Below are positions 12,220-24,138 of a stretch of DNA of 64,000 bases, piece after piece. The notes beneath the pieces are model-generated. The model searched no databases and had not been told where the DNA came from. It saw nothing but the letters and a program-made list of their open reading frames with translations. A program made the translations under genes and the position numbers. This DNA is from Plasmodium relictum (taxonomy: Eukaryota > Apicomplexa > Aconoidasida > Haemosporida > Plasmodiidae): assembly GCF_900005765.1 (NCBI RefSeq), contig NC_041688.1, positions 434,001 to 498,000 on the forward strand, given 5' to 3'. Each line of letters starts with the position of its first letter. Positions within the stretch are counted from its first letter, which is position 1.

Positions 12220-13526
12220 TTTTTTTTTATTGTTTTTTGTTCTTTGTTCGTAATTTATTTGTTACTTAACAAGATGAATTTCTTTCATTATTATTTTTTT
12301 TTTTCATATTTTCCTTTTTCTATAGCTAAATTTTTATAAATAATTGAGATATCCGCTTAAATAATATTCATTTCTATTTATTTTTCTTTTTCATTAGAAT
12401 TTTTTTAAAAATATAACTATTTTTTTCCAAAAAAATATATTGAAACTTCTTTGTTAATTAATTGTAGATTTCTAATATTCCTTATATAGTATCATTGTGC
12501 TTTTAAGTGAATTGTTACAGTAGAGAAATATAAAAATTAAAAAAAATATGTACCAACTTCATAAGAGACCAAAATTTATAAAAATAAATTTTTCTTTAGA
12601 TTATATACTTTATTTTAATGAATAAAGCTTTGTTTCATTTAAATATAATACATTTTTTTTAATTAATAAGAAAAGAAAACTTTAAAGTATATCTCTTGAA
12701 ATTTTCGTATTATAGTTATTCTGAAGATTTATAATTTTCTTCTTTTTAATATAATTAAAATAAATAACAAAATTTTTTAATATATTAATGCTATATTAAA
12801 TGATACTAACAAAAAGAAATTTGAGATCAAAGTGTATCTTTTCCTTGTAATAATCGTTCTTACTACACCTTAATCACCTCATTTTTTTTTAGCTTATAAG
12901 TTTTTTTTTTTGATAAAAAAGAAAAAATAACAAAATATATAACATTATTTGTATTCTATAAAAGGTCATACATTTCATTTTTTACTTTTTTTTTTTAAAA
13001 AAAAATAATTTAAAAAAAAAGAGGGGAATTTGATTAATGTAAAATTTTATTTATTGCAATTAAATGCAACATAAAAATAAAAAAAATAAAACAAAAAAAA
13101 ATATATATACATATATATATAATTTTTTATATTTTACGGATATATTTTTTTATTCGAATTTTTAATTTTATAAAATTTGTTTAATATTGTAGGAACTTCA
13201 AAATAAAAATTTATTTCTTTGTAAAAATGATTAATAAGTTTTATATCTGAAATATTTTTCATTTAAAAGCTTAAAATGCATATATATATGTATATGTAAG
13301 TATATAAATAAATTCTTTGAATAAAAAAAATAAGAGTTATTAAAAGATAAAAAATCAATCATTTTTAGTATTATAATTTCTTATATTAAATATTTTTTAT
13401 ATGAATACGATAAGAAAAAAAAAAAAAAATAATAAATTAAAAATAAAATAAAATAATAAATAAATAAGTCGAATAAAATAAAGTTGAACAAAGAAAAATA
13501 TAATAGAATAAAATTAAAAGAAAAAA
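11564..13526. other. Tandem intergenic region, CCR4 3' / RPS24 5'
   Basis: About 2 kb of A/T tracts with a short (TA)n at about 12187-12213. A somewhat GC-richer stretch at about 12825-12885 lies some 650 bp before RPS24 and may belong to its promoter or 5' UTR. No gene is supported. Confidence 0.5.
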
Positions 13527-14321
13527 ATGGCAGATCAATTTACAATCCGTGTAAAAAAATTTATGCAAAATCCTCTATTACGTAGAAAGCAGTTTGCTTT
13601 AGAAATTTTACATCCAAATAGTGGAACAGTTTCTAAAAAGGAAGTTAAAGAAAAATTAGCAAAAATGTATAAATTAAGTGATGTAAATACAATTATATTA
13701 TTCGGTTTTAAAACATTATTTGGTGGTGGAAGAACAAAAGGATTTGGCTTAATTTATAAAAATGTTGACGCTGTTAAAAAATTTGAAAAAAAATACAGAC
13801 TTGTTAGAGAAGGATTAATAACAAAAGAAACCAAAACAGGAAGAAGAGCAGCAAAAGAATTAAAAAATAGAAGAAAAAAAGTAAGAGAATATATTTTATA
13901 TATATATATATATATATTATTTTTCTGGAACAATTCTATATTTTTTTTTTTTTTTTGTTAAAATTTTTTTTTTATTTCAATATAAATTTTATTGAAAATT
14001 ATAAATATATAATTTTTATATAATCTATATGTATACTTCTGTGTTAATGTTTTATTGTGAAATTATATATTCATTAATTCATTAACTATTTTTATGTGAT
14101 TATTTATTTATTTATCTTTTAAAAATTTCACAAATATTATTTTTGACAATTTTATGATTTAATATATACTTACATTTTTTCATTTTAAATATATTTATAT
14201 AATTTATTCTTTTTATTTATCTATATATTTATTAATTTGCATAACTTTAATTTTTTTTTTTTTTTTTAAATAGGTTCGTGGAACAGAAAAGACAAAAGTA
14301 TCTGGAGCAAAAAAGAAATAA
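13527..14321 (+). CDS. RPS24: 40S ribosomal protein eS24
   Basis: Exons 13527-13880 and 14274-14321 join in phase 0 to give 133 aa, the usual size. The protein starts MADQFTIRVKKFM and contains NPLLRRKQF, the HPNSGTVSKKEV block, FGFKTLFGGGRTKGFGLIY and a basic tail ending SGAKKK, all diagnostic of eS24. It is a small-subunit ribosomal protein. The 393-nt intron (donor GTAAGA, acceptor AAATAG after a T tract) separates only the last 15 codons. If the intron is retained, the frame stops after a hydrophobic nonsense tail at 13961. I looked in the intron for a guide-RNA host signal and found no convincing C/D or H/ACA boxes. Confidence 0.97.
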
Positions 14322-15448
14322 ATTTATTTTTTATTTTTATATTTTTTTTATTTCTATAAACTAAAATAAGATACTTATTATTCTTATTTTCTTTATATAT
14401 TTTTTTATTTTTTCTTCATATAAATACTCTAATTTTATATTAAAAAAAAAGGTGAAAGAACTAAAAAATTTTGAAAATATTATAAATAACAATGTATTAA
14501 AAAAAGTATTATATATTCTTCGTTGTTATACACAAATAAGATAATATAACGTTATGAAAATATTAATGTAATATCTATAAATATTAACTCAACATAATAT
14601 TTGTTAAAGTTTTTTTGATATAAATCTTTTTCTTTTTTTTTTTTTTACTCTTGAATTTTATATAATAGAACAAAGAAAAAATGTAATTAAAATTATTTTT
14701 TTATTCTTTTGTATTAGAATGTATATTTTAATCTTCTAAATATATCAAGAAAAACTATGTTAGCTTTTTTTTTCTATTAAAAATTGAAAGTAAAAATAAA
14801 TTTAAAAAATGAAGTTGAAAATAGTATATACGGCATATAAAAAAAAAATATAAGAGTGAAGAGAAATAGAGTAATATTATTCAAGATATGTTTAGGGGTA
14901 GTATTCATACTTTTATAAAAAAAAAAAAAATTAAAGAATTATTACTATTTATTTTTTATATTTCTATATAAACAATTTAAACTAAATAAAAAAAAAAATT
15001 GAATAAAATTCCTTATTCTAATTTTTAATTAAAAACTATTACATTAGTAGGGATATACTTCAGTTTTTGAGTTTTCATAAATATGAAAAAATTTTATTTT
15101 TTATTAACCTTAATTATTGAAATATAACGCATATATATATGTACTTTTTTATATCTCTGGATATATTGAAAAAAAAAAGAATTATATTTTATTATTATCA
15201 ATTAATAATAATACATCTAAAAAAAAATTTAGAATTAACATTATTTTATGTTGTATATATGTTTTGAAATAGTTTTTAAAATAATCTATTATAATTTATA
15301 ATAAACAAACATTACAGAAAACAAAAAAAAAAAAAAAAAAGATAAAGGAAAAAATAATAATAAAAAATTAAAAAGAGTTTGAAAAAAAGAAAAATATGTA
15401 TAAGGATAACTAATGAAAATTTACAAAAAATTAAACAAGATATGCATA
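14322..15448. other. Convergent intergenic region, RPS24 / COX10
   Basis: About 1.1 kb separates two 3' ends. It holds A/T tracts and short non-coding frames only, presumably both 3' UTRs and polyadenylation sites. Confidence 0.5.
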
Positions 15449-16918
15449 TTAAGAGAAAACTACACAAAATTTCAATAGTTTCTTTTTGAATTTTGTAATG
15501 CTATGATCTAAAGAGTTATCATTTTTATCTATATTACTGTCTTTAATATTCCCATTGTTATTATTTTTTTTATCTGGAATTTGTGTATGATAAGCTGATA
15601 ATGCTAATAATAAAATTATATGCCATAATGAATGTTTAAAAAAGGAGCGAATGTTACTTTTTGAGGGTTTTTTTAAAAAATTCTGAAATTTATAACAAAT
15701 AAATAAGTTAGGTATTAATGATGTTAAAATATACATATAGGATGTATAACCACAAAAAAAAAAAATAAATGGAAGTGATGATAATCCAATAATATAAGGT
15801 CTACATAATTTTGCTGTATATATTCCATTTTTATCTTGAAGAGGAAACATTTTATATTTACCTTTTAAATAGTCTTCTTTATATAAGTAAGCTAGAGAAT
15901 AAAAATGCGGAAATTGCCATAAAAACTGAGTTACAAATAATATCCAAGGTTCAGGTAAAAATATATTTTGTTCTACAGCTGTACATCCCATTAGTGTTGG
16001 TATAGAGCCAACTATTGAACCAACATGAGTATTATAAGGAGTTTTAAGCTTTAATGGTGTATATACACATGCATATAATATAATATTAAATAATCCTAAG
16101 TAAGAAGTTAAAGGATTATTCAAAAAGTACAATATTAATGAACCAGTTATTGCTGATGTGAAACCAAATATTTCTGCGTGCCTTAGAGAAATTTTATTAT
16201 TTGCTAAAGGCCTTTTTTGTGTTCTTTTCATTATTTTATCTATATTTCTTTCATGAATCTGATTAAATGTATTAGCACTGCTACTACACAGAAATACACC
16301 TAATACTAACGCTGAAAATTCTGTTAATGAAGAACCACCTAACATAAAATATCCAAAAGTACTGCTCAAAGTTACCCATATTGTTAATTTAGATTTTGAT
16401 AATTCGAGATAATTATTCAGATGATATGTTGGCATATTAAAATTCACTTTTTTAGTATCTTTACTTATGCTTACTATGTTTTTTTTTAATAATTCACAGC
16501 TAAAATTTATATTATCATTAAGTGTATCTCTATTTTTCTTATTATTAATCACTAAAATCTCTTCATTTTTGTTGTCACCTTTCATAATTTCATTTTTTTT
16601 TTTATATAAATCTGAATTTTCTAAATTCTTTTTAAAATCTTTTTTTTCTTCATGATAATACTTCAGGGAATCTTTTTCTAAAATTTGATTTGAACAAATA
16701 TATTTTTTATATATATGTACTGAACTTACGACATTATTGCCATTCTTTTTCATATATATATCTTTATTATATATTACTGTTTGTTTATTCAGTAAGTTCC
16801 TTTTAAGTGTAGAAAATGGATATACATCATAAAATTTCTTTTTTTTATTAATAATGAAATGACAGCTATCTATATTAATAGTTTTTGTTACATACATAAA
16901 TAACCAATTTTTTTTCAT
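15449..16918 (-). CDS. COX10: Protoheme IX farnesyltransferase (haem O synthase)
   Basis: A single exon encodes 489 aa of the UbiA prenyltransferase family. Residues about 1-170 are a Lys/Asn-rich extension, presumably carrying mitochondrial targeting. The membrane domain runs from about 176 to 450. It has the first Asp/Glu-rich prenyl-diphosphate motif at 216-238 (N-x-F-N-Q-x-x-E-R-N-I-D, then RTQKRPL), YTPLKLKTPYNTHVGSIVG at 286-304 and WQFPHFYSLAYLYKEDY at 334-350, all COX10 hallmarks, with about eight hydrophobic segments. The enzyme adds a farnesyl group to haem B, making haem O for cytochrome c oxidase in the inner mitochondrial membrane. The gene converges on RPS24 and is divergent from the V-ATPase gene. 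Confidence 0.95.
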   Translation of the reverse strand: MKKNWLFMYVTKTINIDSCHFIINKKKKFYDVYPFSTLKRNLLNKQTVIYNKDIYMKKNGNNVVSSVHIYKKYICSNQILEKDSLKYYHEEKKDFKKNLENSDLYKKKNEIMKGDNKNEEILVINNKKNRDTLNDNINFSCELLKKNIVSISKDTKKVNFNMPTYHLNNYLELSKSKLTIWVTLSSTFGYFMLGGSSLTEFSALVLGVFLCSSSANTFNQIHERNIDKIMKRTQKRPLANNKISLRHAEIFGFTSAITGSLILYFLNNPLTSYLGLFNIILYACVYTPLKLKTPYNTHVGSIVGSIPTLMGCTAVEQNIFLPEPWILFVTQFLWQFPHFYSLAYLYKEDYLKGKYKMFPLQDKNGIYTAKLCRPYIIGLSSLPFIFFFCGYTSYMYILTSLIPNLFICYKFQNFLKKPSKSNIRSFFKHSLWHIILLLALSAYHTQIPDKKNNNNGNIKDSNIDKNDNSLDHSITKFKKKLLKFCVVFS

Positions 16919-19578
16919 CGTTTCTTCCTTTCATTCTTTTAAAAAAAAAAAAAAAAAATAGTAAACTAAACACGCTTAAAGTACTTCATGCATAATAATA
17001 CAATTTTTCAAAAAAAAAAAAAAAAAATACTATTGTAAATTGTTTTAGTCTACCTTATATATCTATTATAAAATGTTAATAAATAAAAGAGAACTTGAAA
17101 AAATAATTATAAAAAAAATGTTAATTAAACAAATATTCATTTTAAGTTTAATTAAATCAAAACTACAGCCAATTAAGCTAAATGAAAATACTTCAGTGCA
17201 TAAAAAAGTTCAGAAAAAAAAAAAAAAATTCAGTTAAAATATTTTCATTAATATTTTTTAATAAAAAGATTAAAAAAAAAAACTAAAAATATAAATTTTT
17301 AATTTTTTTTTAAATTTATTTTTAGACGTAAAAATAATTTTTGTATATTTGAATATTTTTCTTCAATGGAATAATCGTATTTTTTTTTCTTTTAATTTTT
17401 TAAAGTAAAAACATTAACTTTTAGGATTTTCTTTAAATAAATAAAAATAACTTAAATTTTTCATTTTCTATGAAAATAAAATTCTCTTTTAGAAATAGTA
17501 TATTGTTTTGTAGTATAAATTCTTATATAATTAAAATAATAATACTTAAGTTATCCTTTTATATTTTCTATGCAATATTAAATTTTGTTAAAGAATATGG
17601 ATACTAAAACATTAATTATATTTATAAGAAAAAAATGAAAAATTTTGTAGCTTTTATAATTTTTGTAAAAGAGAATTATGAATGAAAGTAACTTGCATCA
17701 ATTAATCACATTTATATATATGTTTATATCTGAATAATGTAAGATGTTAAAATGATTCTTTTTTTTTTAATATATTTATTATTTAACAAATGAAACAATA
17801 AGAATACTTTTGTAATTGATCTTATCATAAGTACTAAATAGTTATTTTGCAGCTTAAATTTTATTTGATTTATTAAATTTATTATGATTGCAAAAAACAA
17901 AAGCAAATGAAAAATGAACTAAAACATTATATGATGTTTTTTCTGAAGAATAAAATAACCTTTATGTAGATTAACCAATTGAAATATATAAATAAAATAT
18001 ACATTTAACCTCTTATTAATAAATTATAGTTATTTGTTTAAAAGAATAAATTTAATTTTTATCAATTTTTTATATTCATTATTTTATTTTAAACTAAAAT
18101 TTTTTTTTATATGTGAAGAATATATTTTGAATTATCTCCTAAATCATTAAAAGTTCTATTAACTTGCTTGTACTTGAAATATATGAAATTCATCTATATT
18201 CAATAAAAAAGAATAAGTTATATCTTTATTTAGTATACCTAGAAGTAAAGAAAAAAACAAAACAGAAGTAAATTATTATACATACTATTAAAAATAATTT
18301 TACATAATTACAATAATAGACCTATACAAAATATTAATAATTTAATTATTCCTATATATGTATATTTATAAAAAAAAAAAAAATTTTTTTTATTCTATCA
18401 TAATTTTTTATTTTAAATGAGAATAATTCACCCACAATATGTTATTTCACATTTAAATATATAAATAATTTTAAAAGGTTTGAAGGAATCGTTTGTTTTT
18501 CATTTCCCATCACTTCTTTTCAATTTAATTATTTTTTTCTTTTAATTTAATGAATGATTTTATCAGCATAATTATATTTCACAATATATCAGGTAAAATA
18601 GACAATTTTTCACTTTACTATATTATTAATATAATGTTTAAAATTTAAAATAACACTTTAAATAAATATGCATTATTTTAAGAATACATATATTTCCCCC
18701 TGATATATAAAAAATTGGTAATAAATAAATGAAAAAAATTATTTTCTCTTAAAGACTCATTTAACTTTAAAATTTTCATTTTTCACAATAAATTGAATTT
18801 TCTAAGCATCAAATAAAAGGAAAAGAAAAAAGATAAATTAAAGTTATAACATTTGTACAATGAGATGGATAAAAAAACTGTTAAAAAAATAACTATACGA
18901 ACAATATATCTTTTTAATTTATCTTTTATGAAATTTCTTCTTATTATTTCCCAAAGACTTTTAATTTTTAATTACTCTTAATACTATACTTATTTAATAT
19001 TATTTTATTTTGTTGGAATACATTATTTTATTAGATATTTTAATACAATAAGCACATATGTAATAAATTTGTTGCATTATACATTTTTCTTTTTTAATAT
19101 ATTTATATAAAATAAAAATATGAAAATAAAATGCCAAAATTTACATTTACAGCTAAAAAAATATAATTATATTCAAATTTTTTTTTTTTTTTTTTTTTAA
19201 GTTTTTGATTGTTTATTCGTTATAACATTAAATTCAGAATATATACAGATATATAAATACATAAAAAGTTATTAAAAATATATTATTAACAATTTATAAC
19301 AAAAGAGAAAAAATAAAAAATTAAGAAAATTTAAAAATAAAATTTTTTTTTTTTAATATTTTTATAAATGCATGCGGAAAGGCCTTTTTTTTTTTTTTAA
19401 TACTATTCAATTAAAAACAAAACATTAAAGAAAATATATTTTTTTATTTTCTTCATCTTTATTGTTAAGAGAACTTTAAGCTATTTATTTTTTATTTTTA
19501 ATATAGTAATATAATTCGTTATTAATTTTAAATACATATATAAAGAAGTAATCTTTTTTTTTTTTTTTTTTTGAGAAA
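16919..19578. other. Divergent promoter region, COX10 / V-ATPase c
   Basis: About 2.7 kb of AT-rich DNA with the longest frames around 38-60 codons (for example 18865-18981), none convincing. It contains a TGCATGC element at 19369-19375, 204 bp before the V-ATPase start codon, and long T runs. Confidence 0.5.
19369..19375. promoter_or_regulatory. TGCATGC element upstream of V-ATPase c
   Basis: TGCATGC, followed by GG, is one of the few GC-containing words in this promoter. TGCATGC-type sites are bound by an ApiAP2 factor in Plasmodium (established for AP2-Sp/AP2-EXP-type DNA-binding domains). Use at this gene is inference. Confidence 0.3.
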
Positions 19579-20721
19579 ATGCGAACATGTGATCCTAATT
19601 CAGCTTTTTTTGGATATATGGGGATTGCTGCATCTTCAATTTTTTCAAGTAAATTATATTTTGAATTGTGTTTCTCATATATACATATATATGTGTGTAT
19701 ATAAATTTTAATTTGAATTGTGAAAAAGGTATTTATTTTCTAGTTTAGTTTGTTTTTTTTAATTTTATATTTTTTTTTTTGTTTTAATTTCAGATTTGGG
19801 GGCAGCATTTGGTACAGCGAAAAGTGGAGTAGGAGTATGTAGTGTTGGTGTTATGAGGCCTGATTTAGTTATGAAATCAATATTGCCTGTAATTATGTCT
19901 GGTGTTTTAGGAATATATGGAATTATTATGTCTATTCTCATTAAAGGAAGAAGTACTTATTTATATATATATGACTTTTTTTTAAGACACTTATATATGT
20001 GCATAATGTATAAGTATTATAATATGTTATTCTCCTTAAATTATTTATTTATTTAGTAAATATTATATGAAACTCTTATTGTTATGTAATGATATGTATA
20101 TACTAGTAAATTTTCTAATATTGAAAATGTTATTAACAAATTTCCAAAAATATACACAATTTTATATATTAAAATTTGTTTTTAATAGTATCTGCTGATA
20201 CATATTCAACTTATTTGGGGTACGCTCATTTATCATCAGGATTAATAGTTGGATTGAGTTCATTAGTAGGAAACAAAAGAAACATAAAAATAATTTATAT
20301 AATCTCAGAAATATTATTTTTATGTTTCAAATATATATATATATGTATATTTATTTATCTTGCTTTTTTTTATATTATGTATACATATTTTCCTTTTTTT
20401 TTAGGCTTCTGGATTAGCTATTGGTATTGTTGGTGATGCAGGTGTAAGAGCAAATGCACAACAAAATAGATTATTTATGGGATTGATTTTAATTCTCATT
20501 TTTTCTGAAGCATTGGCATTATACGGTATTTTTATTTACTATATTATGTTTTATATTAAAAAATAGTGTATTCCTATATAGCATAAATTTATGCTTTTAT
20601 TATTTTACAAGTTAAAATCATTTCAATTTTCATTTTCATTTTCATTTTTACAGGTTTAATTATTGGTATCTATATTACAATGTCAGATACTCCTGCTCTT
20701 TGCGCATCTTACATAAATTAA
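19579..20721 (+). CDS. V-type proton ATPase 16 kDa proteolipid, subunit c
   Basis: Five exons, read by eye: 19579-19648, 19794-19952, 20189-20265, 20405-20525 and 20654-20721, giving 164 aa. The junction phases are consistent throughout. The protein starts [15 protein letters not shown] and continues [68 protein letters not shown] and [15 protein letters not shown]. This is the four-helix double-hairpin proteolipid; E137 in FSEALALYG is the essential proton-carrying Glu. It forms the Vo c-ring that pumps protons across vacuolar and plasma membranes. The second junction gives KGR-I-SADTY, so residue 77 depends on the exact splice sites. Four introns in a gene this short contrasts with its mostly one- or two-exon neighbours. 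Confidence 0.95.
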
Positions 20722-21571
20722 TGTTAATGATTAATGAAATAATTTTTATACACCGACTTAAAAGCAGAATAATACTTATATTTTTGTTAATTTTTTCATT
20801 TTTTAGTCTATATTTTTAGAAAAAACTGCAATATATATATATATATATATATATAAATTTGGTTTAAACGAAAATTATTATGGCTTAAAGTAAAAATAAT
20901 AAAATATACTAGAAAAAAATAAAAAAATTATAATAATATTATAAAGAACATCTAAAACAATATATTAAATTAAGTTGTACATAAATAAGTTAATATTTTT
21001 AAAAACAATTATCCAAAAAGTATATTACATAAATAAAGAGTATCTTAAAAAGTAGTGTCTAAAAACATATTTTTTTTTAAGAAATACTATTTTAAATAAT
21101 AATAATGATTTCACAGTTTATAAGCAGAATTACGAATTTATTTTTTTTTTTTTTTATTTAATACGTATATATATATATATAAACTTTTTTTTTATTATAT
21201 ACAAGAATAAATATTAGTAATATTACAAATAAAAAATGAAAAAGCCTTATATGAAGAAAAAAATTAATAGAATCTTCAACTACCCATATGCTATTTCATT
21301 TATTTATGTTAAACAAAAAAAAAAAGGGGGAAAAAAAAAACCAGTATTTTTATTTTCATTAATAGGAAAATATACTCTTTAAATAAATCATTTTAAAAAT
21401 GGACTTTTGAAAATATATAAAATAATAAAAAAAAAAGAGATTATTTCTCTTTAAAATTATTATGTATTCTTATAGTATCTTTTTAATATTACGCATTCCA
21501 TATGATGTAGTTATGAAATTAAAATATTTGAATATAAAATTTAATTAAAATTATTTATTTATTTAGAAGTA
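20722..21571. other. Convergent intergenic region, V-ATPase c / uL14m
   Basis: Two 3' ends face each other across about 850 bp of A/T tracts, with a (TA)n near 20830-20854 and another near 21167-21180. No gene is seen. Confidence 0.5.
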
Positions 21572-21946
21572 TCAAAAAATAAATCGAGCTAAGTTTCTAC
21601 AATTGTGTCTAGTTTCCATTGCCACAGGGCCTTTTATTTTTGTAGCTTTCAGCTTATTTTTTGATATCATAACGAAAGCATTATCATCAAATTTTATATA
21701 GCTTCCATCTTTTCTTTTCGTTTCTTTTTTTCTTCTAACAATAATTCCTTTTGGTGTCTTTTCTGAAACGGTGCAGTCACTAGTTTTATCTCTAATAGAT
21801 ACTCTTATTCTATCTCCTATTTTTCCTGTACCCCACTTATTCTTCCCAATTCCAATTATACATGCTTTTATTACGCCACTATTATCTGCACACCTGACAA
21901 TAGATTGTCTCCAAAGACCATTAAATATATGTGAGAGTTTTATCAT
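21572..21946 (-). CDS. Ribosomal protein uL14 (L14), probably mitochondrial
   Basis: A single exon encodes 124 aa spanning the whole uL14 family length. Visible family features are CADNSGVIKACIIGIG (19-34), IGDRIRVSIRDKT, KGIIVRRKKETKRKDGSYIKFDDNAFV and IKGPVAMETR near the C-terminus. Bacterial-type uL14 binds 23S-like rRNA at the subunit interface. The Plasmodium apicoplast genome encodes its own rpl14, and the cytosolic protein differs in sequence, so a nuclear bacterial-type copy is most likely the mitochondrial one (inference). There is almost no N-terminal extension, so targeting would have to use the first residues (MIKLSHIFNGLWRQSIVR), which are basic and amphipathic in character. Confidence 0.92.
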   Translation of the reverse strand: MIKLSHIFNGLWRQSIVRCADNSGVIKACIIGIGKNKWGTGKIGDRIRVSIRDKTSDCTVSEKTPKGIIVRRKKETKRKDGSYIKFDDNAFVMISKNKLKATKIKGPVAMETRHNCRNLARFIF

Positions 21947-23268
21947 TAATACATGTATATGAATTTAAATAATATGGTATAACTATAATTTTTTTTTTTT
22001 CATTATTAAAATACCCATTAGTTATATTTAATTATCTTCATTAAATAAAAAATAGATAAAACAACTTTAATTTTTATTTTTATTATTTTTTTTTAACAAT
22101 GTATTTTAAAGAATTTTTTAAAAATTCATATATTTAAGTGTATACTTTTTAAATGACTAAATGCAATAATTTATATTTTTATCTTATTTTATTTTTTTTT
22201 TTTTTATATTTATATAAAAAAAAAATCTGTCACATTATTGTTTTAATTTTTAAATACTTAAGCATGTATATACAAAAGCGAAATAGTAAATATTTTTAAA
22301 AAATATAATAAAATACATTTATTTTTATATATATAAATATTCAAATTATTTTTAGAAAATTATTAAGCTATTCTCTATTATTATTTACTTATGCAAAAAA
22401 AATGATACTACAAAAATTATAATTTCACATTTACTTTAAATTCTTTCGATTAATACTATTTTTTGTACATGGCATAGTATAAAGCATACCATAACTCATT
22501 AAAGGTAATTAATTTTATTTTATTTTAATTATATTATTTTTCACATTTTTAAAAAACAAAGAATCTTTTTCATAATAAAATTTATCTAATTAAATAATAT
22601 TTTACTCCATTTGTGTAAATATATTATTTTAAGGTATATTAGGGATAAATAATAATATATTTATTATAATAATTTAAAATTTTATATCAAACAAATGAAA
22701 CTGTTAAATACAAATATATATATATCTTTCAGAAATTTTTAATGTAATTATGAGGAAATATATAGGACTTTTTATATGTTAGACCTTTAAATATAAAAAA
22801 ATAGATAATTAAAATTTCTAGTTCTATCTATTAAGATAATTCATATTTAACAAATAATAAAAAAAGATGTAATATAGGAAAAAGGAAGAAAAATTATTTG
22901 ACAAGAAAATTAATTTATCTTTACCAATCTGAATATATCAAAAACTTATTAAATAAACTAGATTAAATAATAAACATATTCATATGATAAAAATTATATA
23001 AAGATGTAACCAATAATTTACACAAAAACAATAAGTATATTTAATATATAAAAAATTATCAGGCATATTATATAATGTTTAATATAATATAAATATTATA
23101 TATTTGGTATAAATATTTTATACAACCCCAATAAATGCACATATAAAATGTAAATGCTTATGCACATTTTTTTTAATTTTAAATTATTAATATGTTACCT
23201 AGTTAAAATACATACATATGTAACATAAAATAAAAATGTTAAAATGCTTCTTTAAAAATAATGTTTAA
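21947..23268. other. Intergenic region, uL14m 5' / SLBP 3'
   Basis: About 1.3 kb between two minus-strand genes. It should contain the uL14m promoter and the SLBP 3' UTR; only A/T-rich sequence with no open frame of note is visible. Confidence 0.5.
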
Positions 23269-24138
23269 TTAAAATCTTTTTTTTTTTTTTTTTTCATATT
23301 TATTTTTTGTATTCATATTAGAGCAGTATAAATATTTTGTTGCCTCTATTTTCTGATTTTTCATGTATTCGTTTATTTCATTTATATTATTATTATTTTC
23401 AGAATGATCTTTTTTTTTTGAAACAATAATAATTTCATTTGTTTCTACTTTGCTTTTTTCAATATTTAAATTATAATCTCTCATCAAAAAATATAATCTA
23501 TAATATTTTTCAAATAAATATTTATAATTTTCATTGTATTCATCTTTTAATGAAAATAGTGATTTTTCTAAATAGTTCTGTTTAATTATTATAAATTCAT
23601 TATTCAATATAGTACCATTGAAATTTTGGGGAAGAAAAAATAATGGCTTATCTATTATGATATTATCAGCACAAACATCTGGGTTCTTTTTATCTGAAAT
23701 CCATAAAATATTTTTTAATGTCATATCTGAAATTTCTTCGTTTTTTTTTTTCAAATTTTTAATTTCTCTCTGACTTAACTCAGGTAATTTTAAATTAGAT
23801 AAATAATTATATTTTTCTGCAGCAGATAAACTGCAAATGTATTTATGAACCTCTTCAGACATATTTCCCCAAGCATGAATTTGTTTTCTCCATTTTTGAA
23901 CTTCTTTATTCCACTGAGATAAACTTAAATGCTTATTAACTCTAGGGGTTTCAGGGTGCCAATCATTTTTTAAATCATTACTTCTTTCATTTTTTGGTAT
24001 AGCATTTATGTACCTTTCATATGATATCAAACGCTTAGTTAAATTAATATTTTTTAATCTTTGATTAATTTGTGTTTCACTTAATTCATTATTTCTGTAG
24101 TGGCATTTACTTCTTTGAAAATTTGAAATATTATTCAT
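23269..24138 (-). CDS. SLBP: Histone RNA hairpin-binding protein (SLBP family)
   Basis: A single exon encodes 289 aa. Residues about 24-90 match the SLBP RNA-binding domain: RLKNINLTKRLISYERYI, IPKNER, then WHPETPRVNKHLS (60-72) and SQWNKEVQKWRKQIHAW (74-90). The family's invariant HP-x-TP, W and WR-x-x-LHxW positions (H61, P62, T64, P65, W76, W83, H88, W90) are present, with TPRVNK replacing the usual TPNK. SLBP binds the 3' stem-loop of replication-dependent histone mRNAs and controls their 3' end formation, stability and translation. The C-terminal 190 residues are lineage-specific, with conserved-looking hydrophobic patches (FFLPQNFNGTIL) and a Lys-rich end. It is divergent from the unknown gene at 26503. 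Confidence 0.88.
   Translation of the reverse strand: MNNISNFQRSKCHYRNNELSETQINQRLKNINLTKRLISYERYINAIPKNERSNDLKNDWHPETPRVNKHLSLSQWNKEVQKWRKQIHAWGNMSEEVHKYICSLSAAEKYNYLSNLKLPELSQREIKNLKKKNEEISDMTLKNILWISDKKNPDVCADNIIIDKPLFFLPQNFNGTILNNEFIIIKQNYLEKSLFSLKDEYNENYKYLFEKYYRLYFLMRDYNLNIEKSKVETNEIIIVSKKKDHSENNNNINEINEYMKNQKIEATKYLYCSNMNTKNKYEKKKKKRF

Noticed and set aside
13881-14273. Possible snoRNA in the RPS24 intron
   Set aside because: Ribosomal-protein introns often host snoRNAs, but no paired C/D or H/ACA boxes could be seen.
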